From Pedomonas mirosovicensis (lineage in GTDB: Bacteria > Pseudomonadota > Alphaproteobacteria > Sphingomonadales > Sphingomonadaceae), in contig NZ_JAKFIA010000001.1 of NCBI RefSeq assembly GCF_022569295.1, forward strand, positions 1,689,001 through 1,753,000: a stretch of 64,000 nucleotides of DNA, read 5' to 3'. A model generated the notes under the pieces. The model searched no databases. It was given only the letters and a program-made list of their open reading frames with translations, and was not told the DNA's origin. The translations under genes and the position numbers were made by a program. Positions 1-8,167 of the stretch are shown here, piece after piece. Position 1 is the first letter of the stretch. Every line of letters starts with the position of its first letter.

Positions 1-1
1 C

Positions 2-316
2 GGCTTTCTCAAGTCCGGCAAGTACTTGGTCAAGTTCGATGCGCGGGTTCCCGCGCAAGGGGACATGACGCTGTGCGTGCCGCTGCCGGGCAATCACGCC
101 AGCTACGCGGTCTCGGTGCTCCATGACCGCGACATGGATGGCAAGACGGATCTCTGGAGCGACGGTTTCGGCGTCTCCAACAACCCCAAGCTCAAGTTCG
201 CCAAGCCGGAAACCGCCGAGGCGGCGTTCACCGCGCCCAAGGGCGTGGGCGTCATGCGGATCGTCCTCAACTATGTCTCGGGCTTGAGTGTAAAGCCGAT
301 TCGGGAGTCGGAGTAA
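2..316 (+). CDS. DUF2141 family protein, 5' end cut by window edge
   Basis: The frame is open from the first bases, so the gene begins outside the window and only about the last 104 residues are seen. The text SVLHDRDMDGKTDLWSDGFG followed by an F-x-KP-x-x-A-x-F stretch is the signature of the DUF2141 family, small secreted beta-rich proteins. It stops 3 bases before the lipid kinase start, so the two are almost certainly co-transcribed. DUF2141 genes are found in sphingolipid gene neighbourhoods, which fits this location, but no biochemical role is established. Family call is good; function is unknown. Confidence 0.75.
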   Translation, partial: GFLKSGKYLVKFDARVPAQGDMTLCVPLPGNHASYAVSVLHDRDMDGKTDLWSDGFGVSNNPKLKFAKPETAEAAFTAPKGVGVMRIVLNYVSGLSVKPIRESE

Positions 317-319
317 TTC

Positions 320-1291
320 ATGTCTCTGGTTGCACTGCTGTCCAATCCCTTATCGACCAGGAACAAGGATCTGCTCCCGCGCATCCGTGACATCGTGGCG
401 TCGTGCCCCAATCTGTTCCATGTCGAGCTGAGCGACATCAACGAGATCCCCGATGCCCTCAAGCTCATCGCCTCGGTGAAGCCGGCGGTCATCGTCATCA
501 ACGGCGGGGACGGCACGGTGCAGGCCGCGCTGACCGAGCTTTACCACGCCCGGCCATTCGGCGACGCCATGCCGCCGGTGGCGGTGCTGCCCAACGGCAA
601 GACCAACCTCATCGCCGCTGATCTCGGCGCGTCCGGCGATCCGTTGACGGCCCTGCGCCGCATTCTGGAGATCGCGCGCGGCGACCTTGCCGCCCATGTG
701 GTGGAGCGCCGCCTCATCGCCCTGTCGGACGGGCAGGGCAACCGCCCGGTGCTGGGCATGTTCCTCGGCGCGGCGGGCCTCCTGAACGCGCTGCTGTTCT
801 GCCGCAACCGCATCTATCCGCTGGGCCTGTCCAACAAGCTGTCCCACTTCCTCGCGGCGGTGGCGACGCTCATCGGTGTCATCATCGGCGGCAAGTCCCG
901 CCTGTCGCCGGTGCGCTCCGAGCCGCTCAAGGTCACCGTGCGCGGGGTCGGCACCTATGAGGGGCGGTTCTTCGTCCTTCTGGTGACGACGCTGGAGAAG
1001 CTGCTGCTCGGCGTGCGGCCGGCAAAACCTGCGGCCAAGGACTCGCTCAAGATGATCTGCCTTGAGCAGCGCCGCATGAGCATCCTCCGCACCGCCATCT
1101 CCATGCTGCTGCTGCGCTCAAGGAAGGTGGAGGAAACCCCCGGCCTGCATCTGGACGGCGGCTCCGAAATTCTCATCGAAGGCCGCAACCCGGCCGTGCT
1201 GCTGGACGGCGAGATCTACAAGGCCGCTCCCGGCCGGCCGATCGTGCTGACCCAGACCGCGCCCCAGCCGTTCCTGTCTCTCGCTGCGTGA
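320..1291 (+). CDS. Diacylglycerol-kinase-family lipid kinase, probable ceramide kinase
   Basis: A 323-residue protein with the diacylglycerol kinase catalytic fold. The nucleotide-binding motif NGGDGTVQAAL lies near residues 60-71, followed by VLPNGKTNL. These enzymes transfer phosphate from ATP to a lipid hydroxyl at the inner membrane. The gene sits 3 bases after DUF2141 and points toward the serine palmitoyltransferase arm. In Caulobacter a kinase of this family next to spt (CpgB) phosphorylates ceramide during ceramide phosphoglycerate synthesis, so ceramide kinase is the most likely role here. That role is inferred from neighbourhood; a diacylglycerol or sphingoid-base kinase is the alternative. 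ATG start with no stronger internal alternative. Confidence 0.8.
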   Translation: MSLVALLSNPLSTRNKDLLPRIRDIVASCPNLFHVELSDINEIPDALKLIASVKPAVIVINGGDGTVQAALTELYHARPFGDAMPPVAVLPNGKTNLIAADLGASGDPLTALRRILEIARGDLAAHVVERRLIALSDGQGNRPVLGMFLGAAGLLNALLFCRNRIYPLGLSNKLSHFLAAVATLIGVIIGGKSRLSPVRSEPLKVTVRGVGTYEGRFFVLLVTTLEKLLLGVRPAKPAAKDSLKMICLEQRRMSILRTAISMLLLRSRKVEETPGLHLDGGSEILIEGRNPAVLLDGEIYKAAPGRPIVLTQTAPQPFLSLAA

Positions 1292-1311
1292 GGGTGCGGG
1301 ATTTTGTTTTT

Positions 1312-1372
1312 CCAAGGGGGTCTCGGACCCCCTTGGATCCCCCTTTAGTTCTACGGACGCACTTGGCCACTC
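1312..1372 (+). repeat. REPIN-like hairpin repeat A (single copy)
   Basis: A perfect stem, CCAAGGGGGT with ACCCCCTTGG around a short CTCGG loop (1312-1336), is followed by the conserved flank ATCCCCCTTTAGTT then ACGGACGC. It lies in the 119-base gap between the lipid kinase and the NTase-like gene. It could stop transcription, but the flank is shared with the other copies listed here, so it is a dispersed repeat and not just a terminator. Confidence 0.7.
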
Positions 1373-1410
1373 CTGATGGCGCAAACCTTGATCCAGTTGG
1401 CAGACGATGA

Positions 1411-2385
1411 ATGACAGGTACGGCCGTTAAAGAACATCTCCCGTCGGAGGCAATAACCGACCTCGTTGCCGCGCAGCTGGAAGCGCCGGCCCATCCGGTG
1501 GTCGTTGCCTTCGCCGAGCGGGTGGCCGCACGCTACGGCGCGGCGGCCGAGGCCGTGCTGTTCTACGGCTCGGCCCTTCGCACGGGCGATCTCTCCGGCA
1601 CCTTGCTCGACTTCTACGTGCTGGTGGACAGCTACCGCCACGCCTACGGCAGCACGGGCCTTGCCATCGCCAACCGGCTCATCCCGCCCAACGTCTTCTA
1701 TGCGGAGGAAGTGATCGAGGGCGTCACCTACCGCGCCAAATACGCGGTTCTGAGCACCGCGCACTTCCGTCATCTCGCCAGCCCCGCCTGCTTCAACGTC
1801 TCGGTGTGGGCGCGCTTCGCCCAGCCGTCGCTCCTGGTGTGGGTGCGGGAAGGGCGGGAGGACATCCCCCGCTCGGTCGCCGCCGCCGTCGCGCAAGCCC
1901 CGGCGACGCTCCTGCGGGCCGCCCGCCCGATGCTGCCCGCTGAAACCACCGTCCGCGAACTTTGGGTCGCCGCCTTCGGTCTCACCTACGGCTCGGAACT
2001 GCGCGCTGAGAAGAAGGGCAAGGGCTTGGAGCTCTTCGACCTCGCGCCCGACTACTACCTCGCCATCACCGCGCCCGCCCTTGAAGCGGCAGGCATCCCC
2101 GCCGCCGTATCGGGCGATCAGGTCTCGCTTCCTGCCGCCACCGCCCCCCAGCGCCTCGCGGGCCGCATCGCGTGGTCGCTCCGCAGCCTGCAAGGCAAGC
2201 TGCTCTCCGCGCTGCGCCTCATCAAGGCGACCGCCACCTTCACCGGCGGCATCGACTATCTCGCGTGGAAGATCACCCGCCATTCCGGCGTCGCCGTCGA
2301 GATCAAGCCCTGGCACCGCCGCCACCCCATCATCGGCGGCCTCGTCCTGTTCCGCGATCTCAAGCGCAAGGGCGCGATCCGGTAA
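1411..2385 (+). CDS. Nucleotidyltransferase-like protein of the sphingolipid locus
   Basis: A 324-residue soluble protein. Near residues 50-70 it has YGSALRTGDLSGTLLDFYVL, which resembles the G-S plus downstream acidic pattern of the nucleotidyltransferase superfamily (G-S-x-A-R-G...S-D-x-D), but the usual paired aspartates are reduced to a single D before FYVL. The rest has no motif I can name. It follows the lipid kinase on the same strand, separated by one hairpin repeat. Caulobacter carries proteins beside its ceramide kinase (CpgA, CpgC) that are needed to build ceramide phosphoglycerate, and this may be an equivalent. Activity on a nucleotide or lipid is not shown by the sequence. Confidence 0.6.
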   Translation: MTGTAVKEHLPSEAITDLVAAQLEAPAHPVVVAFAERVAARYGAAAEAVLFYGSALRTGDLSGTLLDFYVLVDSYRHAYGSTGLAIANRLIPPNVFYAEEVIEGVTYRAKYAVLSTAHFRHLASPACFNVSVWARFAQPSLLVWVREGREDIPRSVAAAVAQAPATLLRAARPMLPAETTVRELWVAAFGLTYGSELRAEKKGKGLELFDLAPDYYLAITAPALEAAGIPAAVSGDQVSLPAATAPQRLAGRIAWSLRSLQGKLLSALRLIKATATFTGGIDYLAWKITRHSGVAVEIKPWHRRHPIIGGLVLFRDLKRKGAIR

Positions 2386-2419
2386 TTCCTTGAAGTTACT
2401 TTGATAAGCTTTTCTTTTT

Positions 2420-2680
2420 GCAGGGGTCTTGGGCCCCTGCACCCCGTTCGTTTTCGGGCCGCGTTTCCAGTGCATGCTGGAACCACCTCCCAATCAATTC
2501 CTTGAATCGACCGCGCCCGTCACCGGCCCTCTGTGCCTGCCCCTACAATTTTGAATAATAGTAAGGAGCAGGCGCGCCACCTTGTTCAGCACGCGCGGCC
2601 GTATGACCAGGTGCATCCTGATAAGTGAAGGGGGGCAGGGGGTTAAGACCCCCTGCAAACATAAGAACCCCAAAGAAAAA
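2420..2680. repeat. REPIN-like inverted pair B
   Basis: Two hairpins face each other: GCAGGGG-TCTTGGG-CCCCTGC type at 2420-2440 and GCAGGGGG-TTAAGA-CCCCCTGC at 2635-2656. Each is followed, reading inward, by a related flank: CCCCGTTCGTTTTCGGGCCG on the left, and on the right (reverse strand) CCCCCTTCACTTATCAGG. The pair fills the 343-base gap between two convergent genes (NTase-like and spt). Nothing else convincing lies in the gap. Confidence 0.75.
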
Positions 2681-2728
2681 GGCGGAGCCTCTCGGCCCCG
2701 CCTCACTCTTGCTCAAACACCGAAGCCC

Positions 2729-3967
2729 TCAGGCCGAGGTCAGCGGAATGTCGAGGAATTCCTGCCCCAGCGGGTAGCCGGCCGCGCCGGCGGCGGCGGT
2801 GAAGCGCTCGATGATGGTTTTCACCTGTTCCGGCCGGTGCTCGGCGCACAGCGACATGCGGATGAGGTAGAGCCCGTGCGGGGTTGCGGGCGGGCGGGCC
2901 ATGTTCACGTAGACGCCGTTTGCCAAGAGGCTGGCCCACAGCTTCACGGTCACGTCCTGATCCGGGCAGATCACGGCGATGATGGCGCTTTCCGCTTCCT
3001 TGGTGCCCAGCTGGAAGCCGGCGGCCTTGAGGCCGGCGTGCAGGTTGCGGCTGTTTTCCATCAGCTGCTTGCGGCGGTCGGCCTGGGCTGCGATCAGCTC
3101 GATGGCCTTGCGCGCGGTGGCGACCACTGATGGGGGCAGCGAGGCGGTAAACACGTAGGGGCGGCAGACGACGCGCAGGATGTCGAACTTCGGGTGGTTG
3201 GAGACCACGAAGCCGCCGATGGTGCCGACCGACTTGGAGAAGGTGCCGACGACGAAATCAACGTCATCCTCAACGCCCGCCGCTTCCACGACGCCGCGGC
3301 CCTTTTCGCCGAAGAAGCCCATGGCGTGGGCCTCGTCGTCGAGGATGGTGGCGTCATGCGCCTTGGCGACGGCGACCAGTTCCTTGAGGCGGGCGATGTC
3401 GCCCAGCATGGAATAGACGCCTTCCAGCACCACCAGCTTGCCCGCGTCCTTGGGCAGGCGGCGCAGGCGCTTGTCCAGGTCTTCCGGCGAGTTGTGCTTG
3501 AAGCGCACCACGTCGGCGTTGCCGAGCATGCAGCCGTCGTAGATGGAGGCGTGGCTGTCGGCGTCGATGACGATGTAGTCACCCTTGCCGACGAGCGTCG
3601 AGCACATCCCTAAGTTGGCCTGGTAGCCGGTCGAAAACACCATGGCGTGCTGCATGCCGTAGAAGTCGGCCAGCGTCTGCTCCAGCGCCTTGTGCCCGGC
3701 GTAGGTGCCGTTCAGCACGCGGCTGCCGGTGGTGCCGGAGCCGAACTGCTCCAGCGCGTCCTGCCCGGCCTTGATGACTTCCGGGTGGAAGGTCAGGCCC
3801 ATGTAGTTGTAGGTGCCGACCAGAATGGTGTGCTTGCCGTTGATGATGGCCTCGGTCGGGGAGACCACCTTTTCCATCACCACGCGGAACGGGTCCGGCA
3901 GGCCGGTGGCGTTCAGCGCCGCGCGCTCCGCAATCAGCGAGTCGAACTTGGCGAGAAGGTCAGCCAT
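2729..3967 (-). CDS. spt: Serine palmitoyltransferase
   Basis: A 412-residue PLP enzyme of the alpha-oxoamine synthase family that condenses L-serine with a long acyl thioester to give 3-ketosphinganine, the first step of sphingolipid synthesis. PLP-site residues are all visible: His139 in DADSHAS, Asp211 and His214 in ILDDEAHAMG, and the Schiff-base Lys245 in GTFSKSVGTIGG. The D-H-K spacing (3 and 31) matches the Sphingomonas enzyme. The ATG lies inside the end of the upstream acp gene (8-base overlap, ATGGCTGA), so translation is probably coupled. 2-amino-3-ketobutyrate ligase or KAPA synthase are the family alternatives, but the acp and acyl-ligase neighbours decide for SPT. Confidence 0.93.
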   Translation of the reverse strand: MADLLAKFDSLIAERAALNATGLPDPFRVVMEKVVSPTEAIINGKHTILVGTYNYMGLTFHPEVIKAGQDALEQFGSGTTGSRVLNGTYAGHKALEQTLADFYGMQHAMVFSTGYQANLGMCSTLVGKGDYIVIDADSHASIYDGCMLGNADVVRFKHNSPEDLDKRLRRLPKDAGKLVVLEGVYSMLGDIARLKELVAVAKAHDATILDDEAHAMGFFGEKGRGVVEAAGVEDDVDFVVGTFSKSVGTIGGFVVSNHPKFDILRVVCRPYVFTASLPPSVVATARKAIELIAAQADRRKQLMENSRNLHAGLKAAGFQLGTKEAESAIIAVICPDQDVTVKLWASLLANGVYVNMARPPATPHGLYLIRMSLCAEHRPEQVKTIIERFTAAAGAAGYPLGQEFLDIPLTSA

Positions 3968-4217
3968 TGGCCCGGTCCTTCAGGATCTTCTCGACCGCCG
4001 TTGCCACATGACCCACGGTTTCCAGGTCCGGCAGCATGTTCAGCGGCAGGGTGATGTCGAATTCGTCCTCGATTGCCGCCACCAGGTCCATCACGGTCAA
4101 CGAGTCAAATTCCAGATCATTGGCGAACGACGTGTCGGGCGTCAGCGCGATGCCCTTCTTGTTGAACGGGGCGATCAGGCGGGTGAGAACTTCGTAGATT
4201 TGTTGGTGCGACAGCAT
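3960..4217 (-). CDS. acpR: Acyl carrier protein dedicated to sphingolipid synthesis
   Basis: An 85-residue ACP. Ser39 in NDLEFDSLTVMDLV is the phosphopantetheine attachment site. A longer reading frame exists upstream, but the ATG at 4217 gives the normal ACP length and N-terminus. It overlaps spt by 8 bases and follows the epimerase gene by 192 bases. The Caulobacter ceramide locus has the same order (spt, acp, epimerase, acyl-ACP ligase), where the carrier protein presents the fatty acyl chain. That role here is inferred from synteny. Confidence 0.88.
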   Translation of the reverse strand: MLSHQQIYEVLTRLIAPFNKKGIALTPDTSFANDLEFDSLTVMDLVAAIEDEFDITLPLNMLPDLETVGHVATAVEKILKDRANG

Positions 4218-4409
4218 AAACGACGACCTAATTGAATGTGTGGGCACCCTATGCTCCGACAATATGGTCAAAGCGGGGCATGGGCAGGGCGCTGGAGCAG
4301 CTTTCGAGCAGGGCGAATGCCCTGCGGTGAACAAAAGTGCGACCAACAAAGACTTTGCCCTGCCGGTTGGCCCGTCTCATAGCGGGACTTGGGCGTTACA
4401 GCCAACCCC

Positions 4410-5369
4410 TCACAGCCACCCTTGGGCCTGATACCAGCGGGCTGTGGCCAAGAGGCCGTCGTCCAGGCAGATGGAGGGCTGCCAGCCGGTGAGGTGCTGA
4501 AGGGTGTCGTCCGCCGTGGTCCAATCGGGGTGGAGGAGTTCGCGCACCTTGCCGGGCGTCACCATCGGCACGCGCCCGAGGAACGGGGCGAGCGCCGCGT
4601 TGGCCGAGCCCAGCCCGCGCAGCAGCAGGCTTGGAACGGGCACCGAGACCACCCGCTTGCCGAGCGTCGCGCCGATGCGCCGGTAAAGCTCGATGAGGCC
4701 ATAGCCCTGCGGCTGGCCGTCGTGCACTTCGGCCAATGCCCCGTGCAGGCGGCCGTCCGCCTCGAGAGCGGCGGCGAGCGCCGTGCACAGGTCAGAGACG
4801 TGGATGAGGGAGACGCGGGCCTTTGCATTGGGCAGCGGGGCAAGGCCCAGCTTGGCGCTCTGGAACAGGCTGAGGGTTTCCCGGTCGCCGGGGCCGTAGA
4901 CGGCGGGCGGGCGCACGATCGCCCAGCTCTCCTTGGCCAGGGCGCGCACGGCCTCTTCGGCCTGCCGCTTGCTCCAGGCGTAGTCGGAGAGGTCCGGCTC
5001 CCGCGCGGCGAGCGACGACACATGAATGAACCGCTCCACCCCGCTGCCCGCGCAGGCGGCCAGCATCCGTGTCGTGCCCTCGATGTTGGCGCGGGCGAAG
5101 TCGTCGCGGGTGCGGCCCTTGATGGCGCCCGCCACGTGGATGCAGGCATTTGCGCCCTTCACCAGTTCAGTGAGCGAGCGCTCGTCCTCCAGGCTGCCCT
5201 TCACCCAGGTGATGCCGGAGTCCAGCACCGATTGGGGGCGGCGGGTCAGCGCGCGCACGTCCCAGCCGCTCCTTGCGAGCTGGCGGATCAGGTGCGCGCC
5301 GACAAAGCCCGTCGCGCCGGTGACGGCGACGATCCGGTTCGTAAGCGGCGTATGGGCGGTCCCGCTCAA
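4410..5369 (-). CDS. cerR: NAD-dependent epimerase/SDR, probable ceramide reductase CerR
   Basis: A 319-residue extended short-chain dehydrogenase. The N-terminal dinucleotide motif is VTGATGFVGAHL, and the catalytic Ser/Tyr-x3-Lys appears as VSSLA and YAWSK. The TTG at 5369 overlaps the stop codon of the preceding acyl ligase (TTGA). I chose it because the Rossmann strand begins a few residues later, and upstream codons only extend into the neighbour's coding region. In Caulobacter the epimerase between the ACP and the acyl-ACP ligase (CerR) reduces the 3-keto group in ceramide synthesis. Same place, same family, so the same role is likely. Confidence 0.82.
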   Translation of the reverse strand: MSGTAHTPLTNRIVAVTGATGFVGAHLIRQLARSGWDVRALTRRPQSVLDSGITWVKGSLEDERSLTELVKGANACIHVAGAIKGRTRDDFARANIEGTTRMLAACAGSGVERFIHVSSLAAREPDLSDYAWSKRQAEEAVRALAKESWAIVRPPAVYGPGDRETLSLFQSAKLGLAPLPNAKARVSLIHVSDLCTALAAALEADGRLHGALAEVHDGQPQGYGLIELYRRIGATLGKRVVSVPVPSLLLRGLGSANAALAPFLGRVPMVTPGKVRELLHPDWTTADDTLQHLTGWQPSICLDDGLLATARWYQAQGWL

Positions 5370-7264
5370 GCAGCGACGCTGAGCGGGACGATCTGGCCGG
5401 AGAGGTACAGCTGGCGCGCCTTGGAGCGGCTCAGCTTGCCCGAGGAGGTGCGCGGCAGGCTGCGCGGCGGCACCAGCTCGACGATGCAGTTCATGCCGGT
5501 GATCTGGCGCACCTTGGCGCGGATTTCCTCGCGCAGGCGAATGCGCTCGGCCGGGTCGGAGGCGCGGCACTGCACCAGCACGGCGGGGCGTTCCTCGCCG
5601 TTGGCCTCGGTCACGGCAAAGGCGGCGATGTCGCCGTTCTTGAAGCCCGGCAGCTGTTCAACGGCCCACTCGATGTCCTGCGGCCAGTGGTTCTTGCCGT
5701 TGATGATAATCATGTCCTTGGCGCGGCCGATGATATAGAGCGAGCCGTCCAGCAGGTAGCCCATGTCGCCGGTGTCGAGCCAGCCGTCGGGGCTGAGGCA
5801 TGCGGCGGTCGCTTCGGGGTCGCGGAAGTAGCCCTTCATGATGGAGGGGCCCTTCACCAGCACGCGGCCGATGGCGCGTTCCGGCAGAATCTGGTCGTCC
5901 TCGTCGCGGATCTCGATGACGTGATCCGGCAGCGGCTTGCCGCAGTTGACGATGGCGCGATAGCGCACCGGCTGGCGCGGGTCGCGCGGGGCGGTGTCGC
6001 CCGAGAGCATGCGCTCGTCCACCAGGTCGGTGACGATGCCCTGGCCCACCGGCGTGAAGCTGATGGCAACGGTCGCCTCGGCCAGGCCGTAGGACGGCAT
6101 GAACGCGCCGGGGTTGAAGCCGGCGGGCGCGAAGGCGTCGATGAAGGCCTGCATCACGTCGGGGCGGATCATGTCGCCGCCGTTGCCCGCCACCCGCCAG
6201 CGCGACAGGTCGAAGGTCCCGGCCACGTCCGAGGGTGCCCGGCGCGCGGTGATGTCGTAGCCGAAGGTCGGGCTGTAGGAGATGGTGCTGCCCTTGTTCT
6301 CCGAGATCAGCTTCAGCCACGTCAGCGGGCGGCGCACGAACTCGTCGGTCGGGATCAGGTCGGTCGAAACCTGGCTGGTCAGCGTCGCCAGGAAGCAGCC
6401 CACCAGGCCCATGTCGTGATAGAACGGCAGCCAGGAAATGCAGCGGTCATTCGGCTGCACCTTGGTGCCGTGGAACGCCTGGCCGTGGCAGTTGGCCAGC
6501 ATGGCGCGATGCGTCACCTCGACGCCGTGCGGGAAGCGGGTGCTGCCCGAGGAATACTGGAGGTAGGCCACATCGTCCGGGTGGGCCTGCGGCAGCTCGC
6601 CGTCCGCTTCCGGCAGGGCCGCGAACGCGTCCCAGTCGCCCACGAACACCGCGCCCAGGCCGTCGGCGGCCTCGCGGATCAGGTCGATGAGGCCGCTGGG
6701 GGCCAGCACAACCTTGGGTTCGCTGCTGGAGAGCTGGTTGCGGATCTGCTGCACATAGCCTTCGCGCCCGCCGAACGAGGTCGGCAGCGGCAGCGGCACC
6801 GGCAGGCCGGTCGCATAGGCGCAGGCGCTAAACGCAATCATGAAGGCCGAGGAGGTCTCGGCGATCAGCGCCACGCGGTCGCCGCGCTCGACGCCCAGCT
6901 TCATTAGCCGGCGGGCGTGGGAGATCGCGCCTTCGCGCAGGGCGGCGAACGGCAGCACTTCCTTCAGGTCGCCGCGCGCCGTGTAGACGTTGAAGCCGCG
7001 CACGCCCTGGGCGGCGTAATCCAGCGCCTCGGTGAACGTCTCGAAGTCGGCATAACGACGGGGCAGAGTGTCTTCCGTCGGCGTCGGCGTCAGCGCCGCG
7101 GCGTTTGCCCGCGCTGCCCGCTGTCCATTCAATTGCTCCGCCACCCCGTTCACGATGTCGGCATTGAGTTGCTGCGAAGTCGAATTCAGCAACGCTGCGC
7201 TCCCGTCTCTAATCACTGACCCAGCTCCACGCATGACTCGTGGCCTGTGTCTCAAAACTGTCAT
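5366..7264 (-). CDS. aasR: Fatty acyl-AMP / acyl-ACP ligase of sphingolipid synthesis
   Basis: A protein of about 632 residues in the ANL adenylate-forming family. Motifs include the P-loop-like YLQYSSGSTRFPHGV, PFYHDMGLVG, the hinge region TGDMGYLLDG and the late lysine motif RTSSGKLSRSKAR. The SSGSTR form and the FAAL-like insert region point to fatty acyl-AMP ligases that load an acyl carrier protein and not CoA. The partner ACP is two genes downstream. The first 55-70 residues are poorly conserved: ATG codons at 7264 and 7234 are both possible and neither has a strong ribosome binding site. First gene of the minus-strand sphingolipid operon. Confidence 0.85.
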   Translation of the reverse strand: MTVLRHRPRVMRGAGSVIRDGSAALLNSTSQQLNADIVNGVAEQLNGQRAARANAAALTPTPTEDTLPRRYADFETFTEALDYAAQGVRGFNVYTARGDLKEVLPFAALREGAISHARRLMKLGVERGDRVALIAETSSAFMIAFSACAYATGLPVPLPLPTSFGGREGYVQQIRNQLSSSEPKVVLAPSGLIDLIREAADGLGAVFVGDWDAFAALPEADGELPQAHPDDVAYLQYSSGSTRFPHGVEVTHRAMLANCHGQAFHGTKVQPNDRCISWLPFYHDMGLVGCFLATLTSQVSTDLIPTDEFVRRPLTWLKLISENKGSTISYSPTFGYDITARRAPSDVAGTFDLSRWRVAGNGGDMIRPDVMQAFIDAFAPAGFNPGAFMPSYGLAEATVAISFTPVGQGIVTDLVDERMLSGDTAPRDPRQPVRYRAIVNCGKPLPDHVIEIRDEDDQILPERAIGRVLVKGPSIMKGYFRDPEATAACLSPDGWLDTGDMGYLLDGSLYIIGRAKDMIIINGKNHWPQDIEWAVEQLPGFKNGDIAAFAVTEANGEERPAVLVQCRASDPAERIRLREEIRAKVRQITGMNCIVELVPPRSLPRTSSGKLSRSKARQLYLSGQIVPLSVAA

Positions 7265-7368
7265 CCAGCATGGACTTTTGCCTGTCAGTCGCGTTCAAAA
7301 TCCGGCCCGACTGTGGCAGGATCAAGGCGATTGCTCCTGCATCCTGTTCCTATGAAGTGTCTTTCCAA

Positions 7369-7953
7369 ATGTCTCAAGCCCCTTTGAATACTGCGCGTTT
7401 GAAGGATCTGGCGCTGCATTACGTCTCCCGTTACGCCACCACGCGCCACAAGCTCGCCACGTACCTGCGGCGCAAGGTGCGGGAGAAGGGCTGGGAAACC
7501 GGGGCGGACGTTGACATTTCTATGACAGACGAAGGCGAGGCAAGCGCCGCCGAGGCCGCCATAAACGAGACGCTGGATTACGTCGCTCGCCTCGGCGCGG
7601 TTGATGACGCCGCCTTCGCCGAAGGGCGGGCGCGGGCGCTCACCCGGCGGGGGATGGGCGCGCACCGCATCCGGCAGGCCCTCAGCGGGGCGGGCATCGA
7701 GCGGGGCGTGGCGGACGAAGCCATTGCCGAGACGGACGCGCTGGAGGCCGCCATCGCTTTTCTTCGCCGTCGCCGCTGGGGCCCGTTCGGCGAAGGCGCA
7801 CCGCATGATCCAGACGCCCGGCGCAAGGCCTTCGCCGCCATGATGCGCGCCGGCCACCCGCCAGACCTTGCCGGCAAGCTCCTCCGCCTCGTGTCCGAGG
7901 AGGAGTTGGAGCAGTTCCCGCGCAGAGCGCGAAGGCTGATTGTTTCCTTATAA
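7369..7953 (+). CDS. recX: Regulatory protein RecX
   Basis: A 194-residue helical protein with the RecX features ALHYVSRYATTRHKLATYLRR at the N-terminus and LGAVDDAAFAEGRARALTRRGMG in the middle. RecX binds the RecA filament and limits recombination. A longer frame reaches back to 7240, but the ATG at 7369 begins just before the conserved region. It is divergent from the acyl-ligase gene and is not next to recA here. End of gene is followed by repeat pair C. Confidence 0.88.
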   Translation: MSQAPLNTARLKDLALHYVSRYATTRHKLATYLRRKVREKGWETGADVDISMTDEGEASAAEAAINETLDYVARLGAVDDAAFAEGRARALTRRGMGAHRIRQALSGAGIERGVADEAIAETDALEAAIAFLRRRRWGPFGEGAPHDPDARRKAFAAMMRAGHPPDLAGKLLRLVSEEELEQFPRRARRLIVSL

Positions 7954-7959
7954 TAAGGT

Positions 7960-8150
7960 TCTGTTTGCGGGGGGTCGCTCAGCCAGTGGCTTCGCCCCCT
8001 GCGACCCCCTTCGTTTTGCCAAAGGCGTTTCCAGAGGTCGCTGGAACCGCGCTCCAGCCAAACACTCTTTAATTCGGCCGCGTTCAGTCAGCGCCGGAAC
8101 CACGTCCCGATAGGGGAGTGCAGAGGGTCTGGGACCCCTCTGCAAAAAAA
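7960..8150. repeat. REPIN-like inverted pair C
   Basis: The left hairpin (about 7967-8002) has arms GCGGGGGG and CCCCCTGC with a longer imperfect loop, followed by ACCCCCTTCGTTTTG and a GCGTTTCCAG block also present in pair B. The right hairpin (8120-8143) is GCAGAGGGT-CTGG-GACCCCTCTGC, and read on the minus strand it is followed by ACTCCCCTATCGGGACG. The pair fills the gap between the convergent genes recX and the mocA-type gene. Confidence 0.7.
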
Positions 8151-8167
8151 TCAAAAGTATAAGTAAC

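Noticed and set aside
4389-5738. 449-codon plus-strand frame
   Set aside because: Antisense shadow of the epimerase and acyl-ligase genes; no recognisable domain.
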